From: Luteitalea sp. TBR-22
GTDB taxonomy: Bacteria; Acidobacteriota; Vicinamibacteria; Vicinamibacterales; Vicinamibacteraceae
Assembly: GCF_016865485.1 (NCBI RefSeq)
Contig: NZ_AP024452.1
Location: forward strand, 2,750,501-2,814,500
Direction of reading: 5' to 3'
DNA length: 64,000 nucleotides
Shown here: one piece after another, positions 28,441 through 38,963 of the stretch
How positions within the stretch are numbered: position 1 is the first letter of the stretch
How the letters are laid out: each line of letters opens with the position of its first letter
Translations under genes and position numbers: made by a program
The notes under the pieces: model-generated
The model's database searches: none
Seen by the model: only the letters and a program-made list of their open reading frames with translations
Told to the model about the DNA's origin: nothing

Positions 28441-29013
28441 ATGGCGATGATCCAGTGGGGAACTCGAGTGGCGATGGCGCTTCTCGGCTCGGGGCTCATG
28501 GTCGCGGCAGGCGCGACCGCGCAGCCGGCGGCCGGGGGCGGGACGGCGGCCATCGCCAGGGAGCTGTCGGCGGCGCTGGCCTCGCAGGGGGCCCCGGGCG
28601 CGCCACGCTTCATCGCGGCCGAGGATCCCAAGGACCCCACCCGCTTCGTCGCCGCGATGCTGTTGCCCGACCTGCAGCTGATGGTGGTGTCGGCCGCCTA
28701 CAAGGCGCCCGTGCTGTTGCGTGAGCGCGTGCTCACCAGGAAGTACCAGGAGGCGTACCAGGACCTGCACGCCGCCTCGGTCCCCGAAGGCAAGGTCGTG
28801 ATCGAGGACCTGCTGGCCAACGGACTGGCGGTCAAGCCGGCCAGGAACCAGGCGCCGGACGTGGCGACGATCGGCGGCCGCACGGTGAGCTTCGACGGGC
28901 AGTGGCGGAAGGCCAGGATCCCGGAGGCCGAGTACACGGCGGCCTTCGCGAGCGCGGAACAGGAGTACACACGCCTGCTCGGACTGCTGGTGGCCCAGGC
29001 GAAGGTGAAGTGA
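28441..29013 (+). CDS. Exported protein of unknown function
   Basis: 190 residues with a signal peptide (WGTRVAMALLGSGLMVAAGATAQP, cleavage near residue 30). The mature part is mixed alpha/beta, with RFVAAMLLPDLQLMVVSAAYKAPVLL and later KVVIEDLLANGL. No known domain or catalytic motif was recognised. The start is ATG 28441, with a second in-frame ATG two codons later. It continues the direction of the Mla-like genes and could belong to the same transcription unit. Confidence 0.65.
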   Translation: MAMIQWGTRVAMALLGSGLMVAAGATAQPAAGGGTAAIARELSAALASQGAPGAPRFIAAEDPKDPTRFVAAMLLPDLQLMVVSAAYKAPVLLRERVLTRKYQEAYQDLHAASVPEGKVVIEDLLANGLAVKPARNQAPDVATIGGRTVSFDGQWRKARIPEAEYTAAFASAEQEYTRLLGLLVAQAKVK

Positions 29014-29047
29014 CGGGCGGCCAGCCGTCGCCCGGGGGGACCCGACG

Positions 29048-29287
29048 TCACATGCCGGCGTGCAGGCGCCAGAAGGCGGCGTACACCGCCTTCACGCGCG
29101 GCACGCCATCCTCGAGCCCGAGGGCCTCGAGGTGCCGATACAGGTCGTCCTCGCGCAGCCGGATGTAGCGCCGCGCGTCGGTCGGGCCGAGCACGCGCCG
29201 CGCCCGGTCGTAGGTGTCCTGGACCATGTCGAGCAGGTCGCTGTCGCCCTCGGGCAACAGCGAGCGGTCGTGAAGGATCGTGCCCAC
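29048..29287 (-). CDS. Small hypothetical protein
   Basis: 79 residues from GTG 29287. The composition is protein-like (LLDMVQDTYDRARRVLGPTDARRYIRLREDDLYRHLEALG), mostly helical and amphipathic, with few low-complexity features. No family recognised. It lies convergent to the preceding exported protein and codirectional with the PEP-CTERM gene behind it. The call rests on composition only. Confidence 0.5.
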   Translation of the reverse strand: MGTILHDRSLLPEGDSDLLDMVQDTYDRARRVLGPTDARRYIRLREDDLYRHLEALGLEDGVPRVKAVYAAFWRLHAGM

Positions 29288-29383
29288 GTTCCCGCAATCG
29301 GCGCCACGCCGAGCGGCTCCAACCCGGCCGTCACGCGAGCGCCAGCCATGCCCGGCGCCCCCTCTCCCGACAGGTGCGAGGTC

Positions 29384-30142
29384 TCAGCGACGAGTGTGCC
29401 GCCGCACCGCCGGCAGGAGTGCCAGCCCGAGCAGCGTCAGCGCCGCGGGCTCCGGCACGTCCCTGATGGCCTCGACGTTCAGCGTCAGGGCCCCGACGAA
29501 GTCGAGCCGACCGTTGCCGTTCGGGTACTGCGGCGTGTTGTGATAGTGCGCCCACACGGTGTCCTGTCGCGACAGCGCCCAGGAGAAATCGGTCAGCGTC
29601 ACGCGCACCAGGCCGTCGGTCCAGGTGAGGGAGTTGGCGCCCTGACTCCCCGTGTCGCCAAACAGGTTGGTGGCGTTGGCGTTTCCTGCTGGACACAGCG
29701 CGCAGCTCGGGCCGGTCAGGCCGGAGATGCCCGGGGTGGTCGTGTCGCCGCCGAAGTAGAGGCTCAGCCCGAAGTGCTGCGCCGGATGGATGTCGGCCCC
29801 GGTGGAATCGCCATACAGCCCGAAGGTGTACGTGCCGGGCGCGAGGTCGACGCTGATGTTGGTGCGTGCGTCGTTGTAGCCGTTGATGAAGGCGGGTGGC
29901 GCGGGCGCCACGGTGCCCGACAGGTACAGGTTCCAGACGTTGCGGGTATCGTACGGCGACGACGCGGGCACCGGCGGGTCGTCCTGCTGGCCCAGCGTGT
30001 TCCATGTCCAGCCGGGATACGTGTTGCCGGTGCTGTCGGCGCCGAAGACGACGCCGGCCGTCAGCGTCGCGGCCTGAGTGGGCGCGGCTACGAGCGCGAC
30101 GAGCGCCGTGGCGAGGATCGAGTGCGAGAAACGAGGAGGCAT
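29384..30142 (-). CDS. PEP-CTERM secreted protein
   Basis: 252 residues from ATG 30142 (MPPRFSHS), preceded by a GAGG-like sequence on its strand in 'cgatgcctcctcg' context. The signal peptide spans about 1-25 (ALVALVAAPTQA). The body is beta-rich (AGVVFGADSTGNTYPGWTWNTLG), with four clustered strands and Cys pair CALCPAG. The C terminus is a PEP-CTERM sorting signal: VPEPAALTLLGLALLPAVRR, the motif, a hydrophobic helix and Arg-rich end. Such proteins are processed by an exosortase and are often linked to exopolysaccharide. Specific function unknown. Confidence 0.85.
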   Translation of the reverse strand: MPPRFSHSILATALVALVAAPTQAATLTAGVVFGADSTGNTYPGWTWNTLGQQDDPPVPASSPYDTRNVWNLYLSGTVAPAPPAFINGYNDARTNISVDLAPGTYTFGLYGDSTGADIHPAQHFGLSLYFGGDTTTPGISGLTGPSCALCPAGNANATNLFGDTGSQGANSLTWTDGLVRVTLTDFSWALSRQDTVWAHYHNTPQYPNGNGRLDFVGALTLNVEAIRDVPEPAALTLLGLALLPAVRRHTRR

Positions 30143-30273
30143 CGAGCATGGGCAGAGCAAAGCTCGATCCCTCCCGGATGTCAGGCGATGATTGACCAGA
30201 CCTCAGGAAAGTCCGGCGGAGGGTTGCCAAACGTCGGCGGCCGGGCAGCCTCGCGCGCCGGGCGCGCCGATCG

Positions 30274-30912
30274 ATGACGCCACCGTACGCGCTCGTCATC
30301 TTCGACTTCGACGGCACCCTGGCCGACAGCTGGCGCATGATGGGCCGCGCCATGGCGGAGGCGGCCGATCAGTTCGGCTACCGGCGGCTCGAGGAGGTCG
30401 ACGTCGCGGCGCTGCGCGGGCAGGACAACCGCGTCGTCATGGCGGCGCTGGGCGTGAAGATGTGGCAGTTGCCGCGCATCGTGCAGCACATGCGGCGGGT
30501 CGCGATGGAGCGGGCTGACCAGATCGCGCTCTTCGCTGGCGTCGACGACCTGCTGCGCCGGCTGCGCGGCGCGGGAGTGCGGATCGCCGTCGTCAGCTCC
30601 AATGGCGAGGCCGTGATCCGGCAGGTGCTCGGCCCCGAGCTCTCCGGGCTGGTCGACGACTTCGCGTGCGGCGCCGCGTTGTTCGGCAAGGCGAGCAAGT
30701 TCAGGCGGGTCGTCCGTCGCGCCGGCATCGATCCGGCGCGTGCGGTGGGCGTCGGCGACGAGGGCCGGGACATCGAGGCCGCCAGTGCGGCGGCCATCGC
30801 GTCGGTCGCCGTCACGTGGGGCTACGCCACCCGCGACCTGCTGGCCAGCAAGTCGCCCACGCACATCGTCGACAGCGTCCACGAGCTCACGACGATGCTC
30901 GTCGGCCCCTAG
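30274..30912 (+). CDS. HAD-family phosphatase (phosphoglycolate-phosphatase-like)
   Basis: 212 residues. The haloacid dehalogenase motifs are complete: DFDGT (motif I, nucleophile Asp near residue 11), VVSSNG (II), Lys in FGKASKF (III) and GVGDEGRDIEAA (IV). The helical cap at about 20-90 is of the small C1 type seen in Gph-like enzymes. It hydrolyses a small phosphate ester; the substrate cannot be determined. It is divergent from the PEP-CTERM gene. Confidence 0.88.
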   Translation: MTPPYALVIFDFDGTLADSWRMMGRAMAEAADQFGYRRLEEVDVAALRGQDNRVVMAALGVKMWQLPRIVQHMRRVAMERADQIALFAGVDDLLRRLRGAGVRIAVVSSNGEAVIRQVLGPELSGLVDDFACGAALFGKASKFRRVVRRAGIDPARAVGVGDEGRDIEAASAAAIASVAVTWGYATRDLLASKSPTHIVDSVHELTTMLVGP

Positions 30913-30945
30913 CAGCCTCTGGTTCTTTCTCCGTCGCCACTACGT

Positions 30946-32421
30946 CTACCTCGCGACTGACAACGTGCGTTGCTGAGCGTCCCAACGAAGGCACAGCGAG
31001 GACGTCGCTGGAGCAGTCGGGCACGCGCCGGCGGGGTCAGGGTCCATGGATATCTTCACATCGGATCGCGCCAGCGCCTGGCTCACCGCGAGATCGAAGT
31101 AGGTGATGAAGACGTAGGCACCGCGGAGATTCAACGGCACGCCGATCACATGGAGGCTGGATCCCTGCGGCAGCGGCGAGCCCAAGGCGGCGGCTTGAGT
31201 CGTGATCGCCTCGGCGATTACCCCCGCCTCATTCCAGTCGCGTTCGGACAGCACCAGTTGCCGTACCCACAGCGCGCCCAACGCCACGGCTGCGACAGAG
31301 ACACACGCCCTTTCCAGGAAGCGGTCTCGATCAAGGACCGCCTGCACACCGGCAGCGAGGATCACACACACGCCGATCGAGGGCAGGTACGCGAAACGGT
31401 CGGCATACCCCGTGTAGGTCACGTACGGGGCGAACGCCAGTGCGCTTACGACGATCGCGAGCGCAATCAGTCGGCGCGACGATCGAGAATGACGCCACGC
31501 AAGAATTGCAGCGACCACGACCAAGATCGAGGTCAGCAAGAACGTTCGACTCTGCCACGCGAGGAGGCCGTAACCGGCTCCGAGCACTCGCGTGAGCAAC
31601 TGGAGCGTGTTCCGCCATGCCCGCTCTGACACGGGCAACGCGAATCCGTCGCGTGTGACCGCCGACGAGAGCGCCCAGGTATCGCGCTCCAGTCCCGAGA
31701 TCACGAACCATCGCATGAAGACGTAGAACAGCCATACCGCGGCCAATGGTGCGAGCGTGCGGGCGACCCGGCGCCAGGGAGGGGCAGGGGCGTGCGCCGG
31801 CTGCAGGTACCACACTACCGCGACCAGCATGGCGGGCAGCAGAAACGCGCCCTCGTAGCTGAGAATCGCGAGAGCGGCCAGCGTGGTCGCCGCCGCCGCG
31901 TGGTAGCCGCCGGGAAACGTGGCGAGCCACATGGCCCCGAGTGACAGCGCACCTGCCAGCGTCGCCGTTCGCCCCGAGATCCAGCTGACGGCTTCGCCGT
32001 GCACAGGATGCAGGGCGAACAGTACCCCGCAAACACCGGCGGCTGTCGCACCGAGCCCGAGCCGTCGCGCCAGCAGGGTCGCGAAGCCGGACGCCACCGC
32101 GTGAATGAGGATGTTGCCGGCGTGAAAACCGACCGGGCTACTCCAGAGCCACTGGTTGAGTCCGTAGGTAAACACCGTGAACGGGCGGTACGCCGTCGCA
32201 CGCCCGAGTTGGTGTTCCCAGCCGCTTGCGAGGTGACCCAGAAAGTTCAGTCCCCACGGGCGACGCGTGAACTGGAAATCGTCGGAGACCAGGCCGCCCT
32301 GCAATGAGGGCCAGAACGCGGCAAAGGCAACCGCCAGGACCCCCAGCAGAATCAGGATTGACGCAGTGCGCGTGCGGGGCCTGTCGTGTGTGCCGCCAGG
32401 TAGAAGATCAGGTCTCGTCAC
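30946..32421 (-). CDS. Polytopic membrane protein, GT-C glycosyltransferase-like
   Basis: 491 residues with about 10-11 transmembrane segments. An early loop holds the acidic pair SDDFQF and RPFTVFTYGLNQWL, and the second helix begins GNILIHAVAS. This arrangement resembles GT-C fold transferases of the O-mannosyltransferase/TMTC or DUF1736 kind, which use lipid-linked sugars. A soluble C-terminal segment of about 80 residues follows. Codon composition is less GC-biased than the neighbours', suggesting possible acquisition. An IS3 remnant sits just upstream of its start. Confidence 0.65.
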   Translation of the reverse strand: MTRPDLLPGGTHDRPRTRTASILILLGVLAVAFAAFWPSLQGGLVSDDFQFTRRPWGLNFLGHLASGWEHQLGRATAYRPFTVFTYGLNQWLWSSPVGFHAGNILIHAVASGFATLLARRLGLGATAAGVCGVLFALHPVHGEAVSWISGRTATLAGALSLGAMWLATFPGGYHAAAATTLAALAILSYEGAFLLPAMLVAVVWYLQPAHAPAPPWRRVARTLAPLAAVWLFYVFMRWFVISGLERDTWALSSAVTRDGFALPVSERAWRNTLQLLTRVLGAGYGLLAWQSRTFLLTSILVVVAAILAWRHSRSSRRLIALAIVVSALAFAPYVTYTGYADRFAYLPSIGVCVILAAGVQAVLDRDRFLERACVSVAAVALGALWVRQLVLSERDWNEAGVIAEAITTQAAALGSPLPQGSSLHVIGVPLNLRGAYVFITYFDLAVSQALARSDVKISMDPDPAGACPTAPATSSLCLRWDAQQRTLSVAR

Positions 32422-32481
32422 GATCGACTCGCGGCCTGCCGCTGAACCGCCCCGGGATGACTGGAGAGCTATTGGTGTGAG

Positions 32482-32686
32482 TCAGGCCGCCGACGCCTGA
32501 CCGGCATAGTACTGCGCTTCATACTCCGCCGGGGGGGCCGTACCGCAGCAGCCCCGGCAGACGCTGATTGTTGAACCAGTGGACCCACGCCAAGGTGGCA
32601 GACTCCACGGCCTCGACCATGAGCCATGGGCCGCGTGACTGGATCACCTCCGTCTTGAAGGGCCCGATGACGGACTCGGCGAGGCG
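32482..32686 (-). pseudogene. Remnant of an IS3-family transposase (OrfB C-terminus)
   Basis: The minus strand encodes LAESVIGPFKTEVIQSRGPW, then EAVESATLAWVHWFNNQRLPG, the typical C-terminal part of IS3 OrfB integrases. Downstream, PPAEYEAQYYAGQA is present but in a shifted frame: the shift coincides with a run of seven G on the plus strand (32531-32537). Nothing of the upstream DDE domain remains. It is a broken fragment, not a functional gene. No inverted repeats could be found around it. Confidence 0.8.
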
Positions 32687-32775
32687 TTGAAGTACGGCCC
32701 CCGCGACCGCCCACCGAGGGCGTGATTGCCGCGTCGGCGAGGCGGTCGGTCTACCGCATCGACACGCGAACGAAC

Positions 32776-32797
32776 GGCGCGGTGGGGACACCGCGCC
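32776..32797 (-). terminator. Hairpin after the M20 gene pair
   Basis: GGCGCGGTG (32776-32784) pairs perfectly with 32789-32797 around a four-base loop, seven bases past the stop codon of the minus-strand hydrolase. It is GC-rich with no clear T-run on the minus strand. Confidence 0.55.
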
Positions 32798-32803
32798 CTG
32801 CAT

Positions 32804-34441
32804 CTATGGCGTTGGGCCAGTCGGCGTCCGCACCGTCGGGTACGTGATGCCCAGCTGCTCGAGGTACGTCCTGTACTTCGAGGGGTCGTAGTAGTACTTC
32901 GACAGCGCTGGTCGGTACTTCTCCTGGATGGCCGTATTGAGGTGCGTGGCGGGCTGGTCGCCGTGCCGGATCAGCGGAACGTACTTGCGATCCTTCGTCT
33001 GCACGTCGGTGAAGTAGGCCCTGGCGTCCTTGACGATGTCGGGGCGCAGCAGCACGTCGATCACGGTCATCGCGACGACCTGCGCGCCGTGGTTGACACC
33101 CTTGTGCGCGATCGGCGTCGCCATCGGGATGGCATTGGCCCAGTTGTGCCCCGGGCCGGCCTGGAAGTTGGCAGGGAAGCGGAGTGACACGGTGGGCACC
33201 GTCCACGAGATGTCGCCGATGTCGTCCGACCCGCCGCCGCGCTTCTCGTCGTCCGGGATCTCCTGCTGGCCCTTCAACTCCGACACCTTCGTGGTGAGAC
33301 CGACGACCGGCACGCCGAGCTCCCGCTGCGTCGCCTTGGCGAGGGTGAGGTCGGCCTCCGTCCACGCGGGCAGGCCCACCGCCTTGATGTTCTCGTGCAT
33401 GGTGAGGGCGAGCGGCTTGTTGTAGTGCTGCGGCCATGCCGAGCCGAGGACGCGCGAGGTCCACGTGGTGTCGGTCATCAGCGCGGCGCCCTGCGCCATC
33501 CGGTCGCCGATCTCCCACAGCCGCTTGATGTATTCGTAGGTCGTGTCACGGAAGTAGTACCAGACGCTGGCGTTGCGCGGGACGACGTTGGGCTGGTCGC
33601 CGCCGTTGGTGATCACGTAGTGCGATCGCTGCTGCAGCCGCAGGTGCTCGCGGCGAGCGTTCCAGCCGGCGTTCATCAGCTCGACGGCGTCGAGCGCCGA
33701 CTTGCCGCGCCAGGGGGCGCCCGCCGAGTGCGCCGACTCGCCCTGGAAGGTGTACTCCACCGAGACGAGCCCGTTGCCCTGGGCCTCGCCCCACGAGGTG
33801 ACCAGGTCGGTGCCGACGTGGTTGTAGAGGACGATGTCCACGTCCTTGAACAGGCCGGCCCGCACGTAGTACGCCTTGGTGCCGACGAGTTCCTCGGCGA
33901 TGCCGGGCCAGATCACCAGCGTGCCCGGCAACTTCGCCTTCTCCATCTGCCGCTTGGCGGCGATGGCCGCCACGATGTTCAGCGGCGTTCCCGAGTTGTG
34001 GCCCTCGCCGTGCCCGGGGGCGCCATCGACGATCGGGTCACGGTAGGCGACGCCGGGCTTCTGCGAGGCCTGCGGGATGCAGTCGACGTCGGACCCGAGC
34101 GCGATGACCGGCGCACCCGCACCCCAACGCGCCACCCACATCGTCGGGATGCCGGCGTAGCCCCGCTCGATGCGGAAGCCCTCCTTCTCGAGGATGCCGG
34201 TCAGGTACTTCTGTGTCTCGACCTCCTGGAACCCCAGCTCGGCGAAGCTGAAGACCATGTCGGTCATCTGCTGGCCGAGGTCGAACAGGGCCGGCGATCT
34301 GACGTCGGCCTGCACGGCGGTCTTGAGCGCCGCCAGCCGCGGGTCGACGGCCGGCGACGGCGTCGGCCTGGCCTGGGCGAGGACACCGGTGGGGGAGAGC
34401 AGCGTGAGTGCGAGGACGAGCGCGAGGCGTGTGTGGGTCAT
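32804..34441 (-). CDS. Secreted M20-family amidohydrolase (AbgB-like), copy B
   Basis: 545 residues with a signal peptide (about 1-22, VLAQA). M20 enzymes are dinuclear-metal amidohydrolases that cleave amide bonds of acyl or aminobenzoyl amino acids. The region GSDVDCIP, GHGEGHNSG, GIAEE, the dimerisation-domain SAHSAGAPWRGKSAL and GPGHNWANAIPMATPIAHKG are present. In AbgB/M20D relatives the second site usually reads GHGCGHN; here Cys is Glu. It is 545 residues, long for M20, with a C-terminal extension of about 60 residues. Its start overlaps the stop of its paralogue by one base (TGATG). Confidence 0.88.
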   Translation of the reverse strand: MTHTRLALVLALTLLSPTGVLAQARPTPSPAVDPRLAALKTAVQADVRSPALFDLGQQMTDMVFSFAELGFQEVETQKYLTGILEKEGFRIERGYAGIPTMWVARWGAGAPVIALGSDVDCIPQASQKPGVAYRDPIVDGAPGHGEGHNSGTPLNIVAAIAAKRQMEKAKLPGTLVIWPGIAEELVGTKAYYVRAGLFKDVDIVLYNHVGTDLVTSWGEAQGNGLVSVEYTFQGESAHSAGAPWRGKSALDAVELMNAGWNARREHLRLQQRSHYVITNGGDQPNVVPRNASVWYYFRDTTYEYIKRLWEIGDRMAQGAALMTDTTWTSRVLGSAWPQHYNKPLALTMHENIKAVGLPAWTEADLTLAKATQRELGVPVVGLTTKVSELKGQQEIPDDEKRGGGSDDIGDISWTVPTVSLRFPANFQAGPGHNWANAIPMATPIAHKGVNHGAQVVAMTVIDVLLRPDIVKDARAYFTDVQTKDRKYVPLIRHGDQPATHLNTAIQEKYRPALSKYYYDPSKYRTYLEQLGITYPTVRTPTGPTP

Positions 34442-36072
34442 CAGCGGGCGGAGGAAGTCGAGCGCACGGTCGGGTAGGTGATGCCGAGCTGTTCGAGGTA
34501 GGTCTTGTACTTCGTGGGGTCGAAGTACAGCTTCTGGAGCGCCGGTCGGTACTTGTCCTGGATGCCCTTGTTCAGGTGCGTCGCGGGCGTGTCGGTCGGT
34601 CGAATCAGGGGCGTGTACGTCTGGCCCTTCGTCTGGACGTTGGCGAAGTAGTCCTTCGCTGCCCGGAGCACCTCGGGCCGCAGCAGCAGGTCGACGATGG
34701 TCATGGCCTGCGCCTGCGCGCCGACGTTGATGCCCTTGTGGGCGATGGGCGTGGCCATCGGGATGGCGTTGGCCCAGTTGTGCCCCGGACCGGCCTGGAA
34801 GTTGGCCGGGTAGTTCAGCATGAGGGTCGGCACCGTCCACGAGATGTCGCCGATGTCGTCGGTGCCGCCGCCTCGCTTCTCGTCGTCGGGGATCTCGGCG
34901 CGTCCCTTCAACTCCGGGATCGTCGTCGCCAGGCCGACGACCGGCACGCCGAGTTCGGCCTGCGTGGCCTTGGCCAGGGTGATGTCGGCCTCGCTCCACG
35001 CCGGCAGGCCCACGGTGACGATGTTGGCGTACATCGCCTCGGCCAGGGCCTTGTTGGTGTGGATGGGCCACGCCGACCCGAGCACCCGTGACGACCAGCT
35101 CGTGTCGGTCATCAGCGCCGCGCCCTCGGCCATCCTGTCGCCGATCGCCCACATCCGGCGGATGCCGGCCTCGTCGGTCTCCCGGAAGAAGTACCAGACG
35201 CTGGCGTTGCGCGGCACGACGTTGGGTTGGTCACCGCCATTGGTGATCACGTAATGGGACCGCTGCTGCAGCCGCAGGTGCTCGCGGCGGGCGTTCCAGC
35301 CGGCGTTCATCAGCTCCACCGCGTCGAGGGCCGACTTGCCGCGCCAGGGCGCGCTCGCCGAGTGCGCCGACTCGCCGGCAAACGTGTATTCCACCGACAC
35401 GAGGCCGTTGAGGCCGCTGTCGCCCCAGGCGGCGGCGAGGTTGGTGCCGACGTGCGTGTAGAGCACCGCGTCGACGTCCTTCAGCAGGCCGGCGCGCACG
35501 TAGTAGGCCTTGGCGCCGAGCTGTTCCTCGGCGATGCCCGGCCAGATGACCAGCGTGCCGGGAATCTTCTCGCGCGCCATCATGCGCTTGACCGCAAGCG
35601 CGGCGACGATGTTGAGCGGCGTCCCGGAGTTGTGACCCTCGCCATGCCCCGGCGCGCCGTCGACGATCGGGTCGCGATAGGCCACGCCGGGCTTCTGCGA
35701 GGCCTGCGGGATGCAGTCCACGTCGGACCCGAGGGCGATCACCGGCGACCCGGATCCCCAGCGCGCCACCCACATCGTCGGGATGCCGGCCACGCCGCGC
35801 TCGACCGTGAAGCCCTCCTTCTCGAGGATGCCGGTGAGGTACTTCTGGGTCTCGAACTCCTGGAAACCGAGTTCCGCGAAGCTGAACACCATGTCGTTCA
35901 TCTGCTGGCCGAGGTCGAACAGGGCCTGCGACTTCACGTCGGCCTGGACGGCCGCCTTGACCCGCGCGACGCGTGGGTCGGTGCTCGGCGGGACGGGCGC
36001 GGGGAGCGCGGTCTGGGGCGCGGCCGGTCGGGCCAGGAGGAGGAGCGACAACAGGATCGTCGGTGTCTTCAT
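34441..36072 (-). CDS. Secreted M20-family amidohydrolase (AbgB-like), copy A
   Basis: 543 residues; a close paralogue of the downstream gene along the whole length (both share GSDVDCIPQASQKPGVAYRD- and PHYVITNGGDQPNVVP-like blocks). The signal peptide ends near RPAAPQ. Metal-site motifs are the same, including GHGEGHNSG with Glu instead of the usual Cys. It is the first gene of the pair, so a tandem duplication has kept both copies translationally coupled. Substrate unknown; peptide or acylamide scavenging is likely. Confidence 0.88.
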   Translation of the reverse strand: MKTPTILLSLLLLARPAAPQTALPAPVPPSTDPRVARVKAAVQADVKSQALFDLGQQMNDMVFSFAELGFQEFETQKYLTGILEKEGFTVERGVAGIPTMWVARWGSGSPVIALGSDVDCIPQASQKPGVAYRDPIVDGAPGHGEGHNSGTPLNIVAALAVKRMMAREKIPGTLVIWPGIAEEQLGAKAYYVRAGLLKDVDAVLYTHVGTNLAAAWGDSGLNGLVSVEYTFAGESAHSASAPWRGKSALDAVELMNAGWNARREHLRLQQRSHYVITNGGDQPNVVPRNASVWYFFRETDEAGIRRMWAIGDRMAEGAALMTDTSWSSRVLGSAWPIHTNKALAEAMYANIVTVGLPAWSEADITLAKATQAELGVPVVGLATTIPELKGRAEIPDDEKRGGGTDDIGDISWTVPTLMLNYPANFQAGPGHNWANAIPMATPIAHKGINVGAQAQAMTIVDLLLRPEVLRAAKDYFANVQTKGQTYTPLIRPTDTPATHLNKGIQDKYRPALQKLYFDPTKYKTYLEQLGITYPTVRSTSSAR

Positions 36073-36167
36073 GTCGGTCAGGGGTGGGGGAGGCCCGCCG
36101 AGAGCATACCGGAGCCTCGCGCCGGACGGGGTTCCGGCGACGGGCCGGAGTGCGCGACAATCATCGG

Positions 36168-37763
<1,596 letters not shown>

Positions 37764-37856
37764 CGAGCGCCACCTCGGCCGCTATCGAAGGTCGGGATCC
37801 TGGGGGAGCGCCGCCGCGTCCAAGGAACGCGCGCTCCCGCGCTCCCAAAGACCCGC

Positions 37857-38834
37857 ATGCGACTCAAGAGCTTCGTCCTCGCGTCTGCCCTGGCCATGGC
37901 CGCGGCCCCGGCCGCCGCCGCGCCCTTCACTGCCCTCTACGTCTTCGGCGACAGCCTGTCGGACGTCGGCAACGCCACCCTGCTGTCGGGGGGCACCATT
38001 CCGCCGCCCCCGTACGCGCCGGGGCGGGCCAGCAACGGCCCGGTCGCGGTCGACTATCTGGCGCAATCGTTGGGCCTGGCGCCGCTCAGCCCCGCGCTGG
38101 CGCCCGGAGGCGGGACCAACTACGCCGTCATCGGTGCGGCCACGAGCCTGGTCCCCTCGGCGGTGGGACTGGCAGACAACACCGCAGCGCTGTACGGGCT
38201 GAGCGGGCCCGCGACCGGCGTCCTGACCGGGCAGTTGCCGCTGTACGGCCTGCAGAATCCCGGCGCGGCCGATGCCAATGCCCTGTACTTCCTGTGGGCG
38301 GGCGGCAACGACATCCTCCTCGGGTCGACGCTCGGCCCCGCGCAGGCGCAAGCGGCCGCCGCCAACGCCGCCCTCAACGTGGCCTCTGCCGTCGACCTGC
38401 TCTATGCCAAAGGGGCGCGTCACTTCCTGGTGCCGAACCTGCCCGTCTTCAATCCCGCCGCCCTGACGTTCAACGACACGCTTGCCCAGCAGATGGGCCT
38501 GCGCCAGAACCTGGCCGGCATCGGCCTCACCACCGTGGACGTCTCGACGCGGCTCACGCAGTTCGCCGTCGATCCCACGTACGGGTTCACCCGCGGCTTC
38601 ACGCCGTGCCTGTCGGGCAATCCCGTCAGCCCCGGCACCAACGTCTGCTCGGCTGACGATGAGCTGGCAAGCATCCTGTGGGATTCGTCGCACCCGACGA
38701 CGCGGGTGCACGAACTGCTGGCGGCCGACTTCCTCGAGGCACTGCCGGACCACGACGTGCCCGAACCGGCGACGATGCTCCTCGGAGCCATCGGGCTGGC
38801 CGGCGTCGCGTACCGCCGTCGTCGCGCCGCCTGA
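37857..38834 (+). CDS. Secreted GDSL/SGNH esterase with PEP-CTERM anchor
   Basis: 325 residues. The signal peptide ends near AAAAP. The catalytic Ser block is FGDSLSDVGN (about 32), block III is GGND (about 153), and the Asp/His block is DSSHPTTRVHELLA (about 285), so the SGNH triad and oxyanion residues are complete. It ends VPEPATMLLGAIGLAGVAYRRRR, a PEP-CTERM sorting signal. It is likely an exported esterase or acylhydrolase fixed at the cell surface. PEP-CTERM esterases of this build are common in exopolysaccharide-producing bacteria. Confidence 0.9.
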   Translation: MRLKSFVLASALAMAAAPAAAAPFTALYVFGDSLSDVGNATLLSGGTIPPPPYAPGRASNGPVAVDYLAQSLGLAPLSPALAPGGGTNYAVIGAATSLVPSAVGLADNTAALYGLSGPATGVLTGQLPLYGLQNPGAADANALYFLWAGGNDILLGSTLGPAQAQAAAANAALNVASAVDLLYAKGARHFLVPNLPVFNPAALTFNDTLAQQMGLRQNLAGIGLTTVDVSTRLTQFAVDPTYGFTRGFTPCLSGNPVSPGTNVCSADDELASILWDSSHPTTRVHELLAADFLEALPDHDVPEPATMLLGAIGLAGVAYRRRRAA

Positions 38835-38963
38835 GGCGCGCACACACGCCCGGCGCCGTCACCCCCGGGGCGGCGTCGGGTGGCTTCACCCACGTGCAGA
38901 GCACGTTCGGGGTGTGGCTGCTCGGGGCCGCTACGGTAACCGTTCGGGAGTAGGATTCGGGCC

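Noticed and set aside
29060-30277. Plus-strand 405-codon frame over the PEP-CTERM gene
   Set aside because: It is antisense to a protein with a clear signal peptide and PEP-CTERM tail, and lacks any domain.
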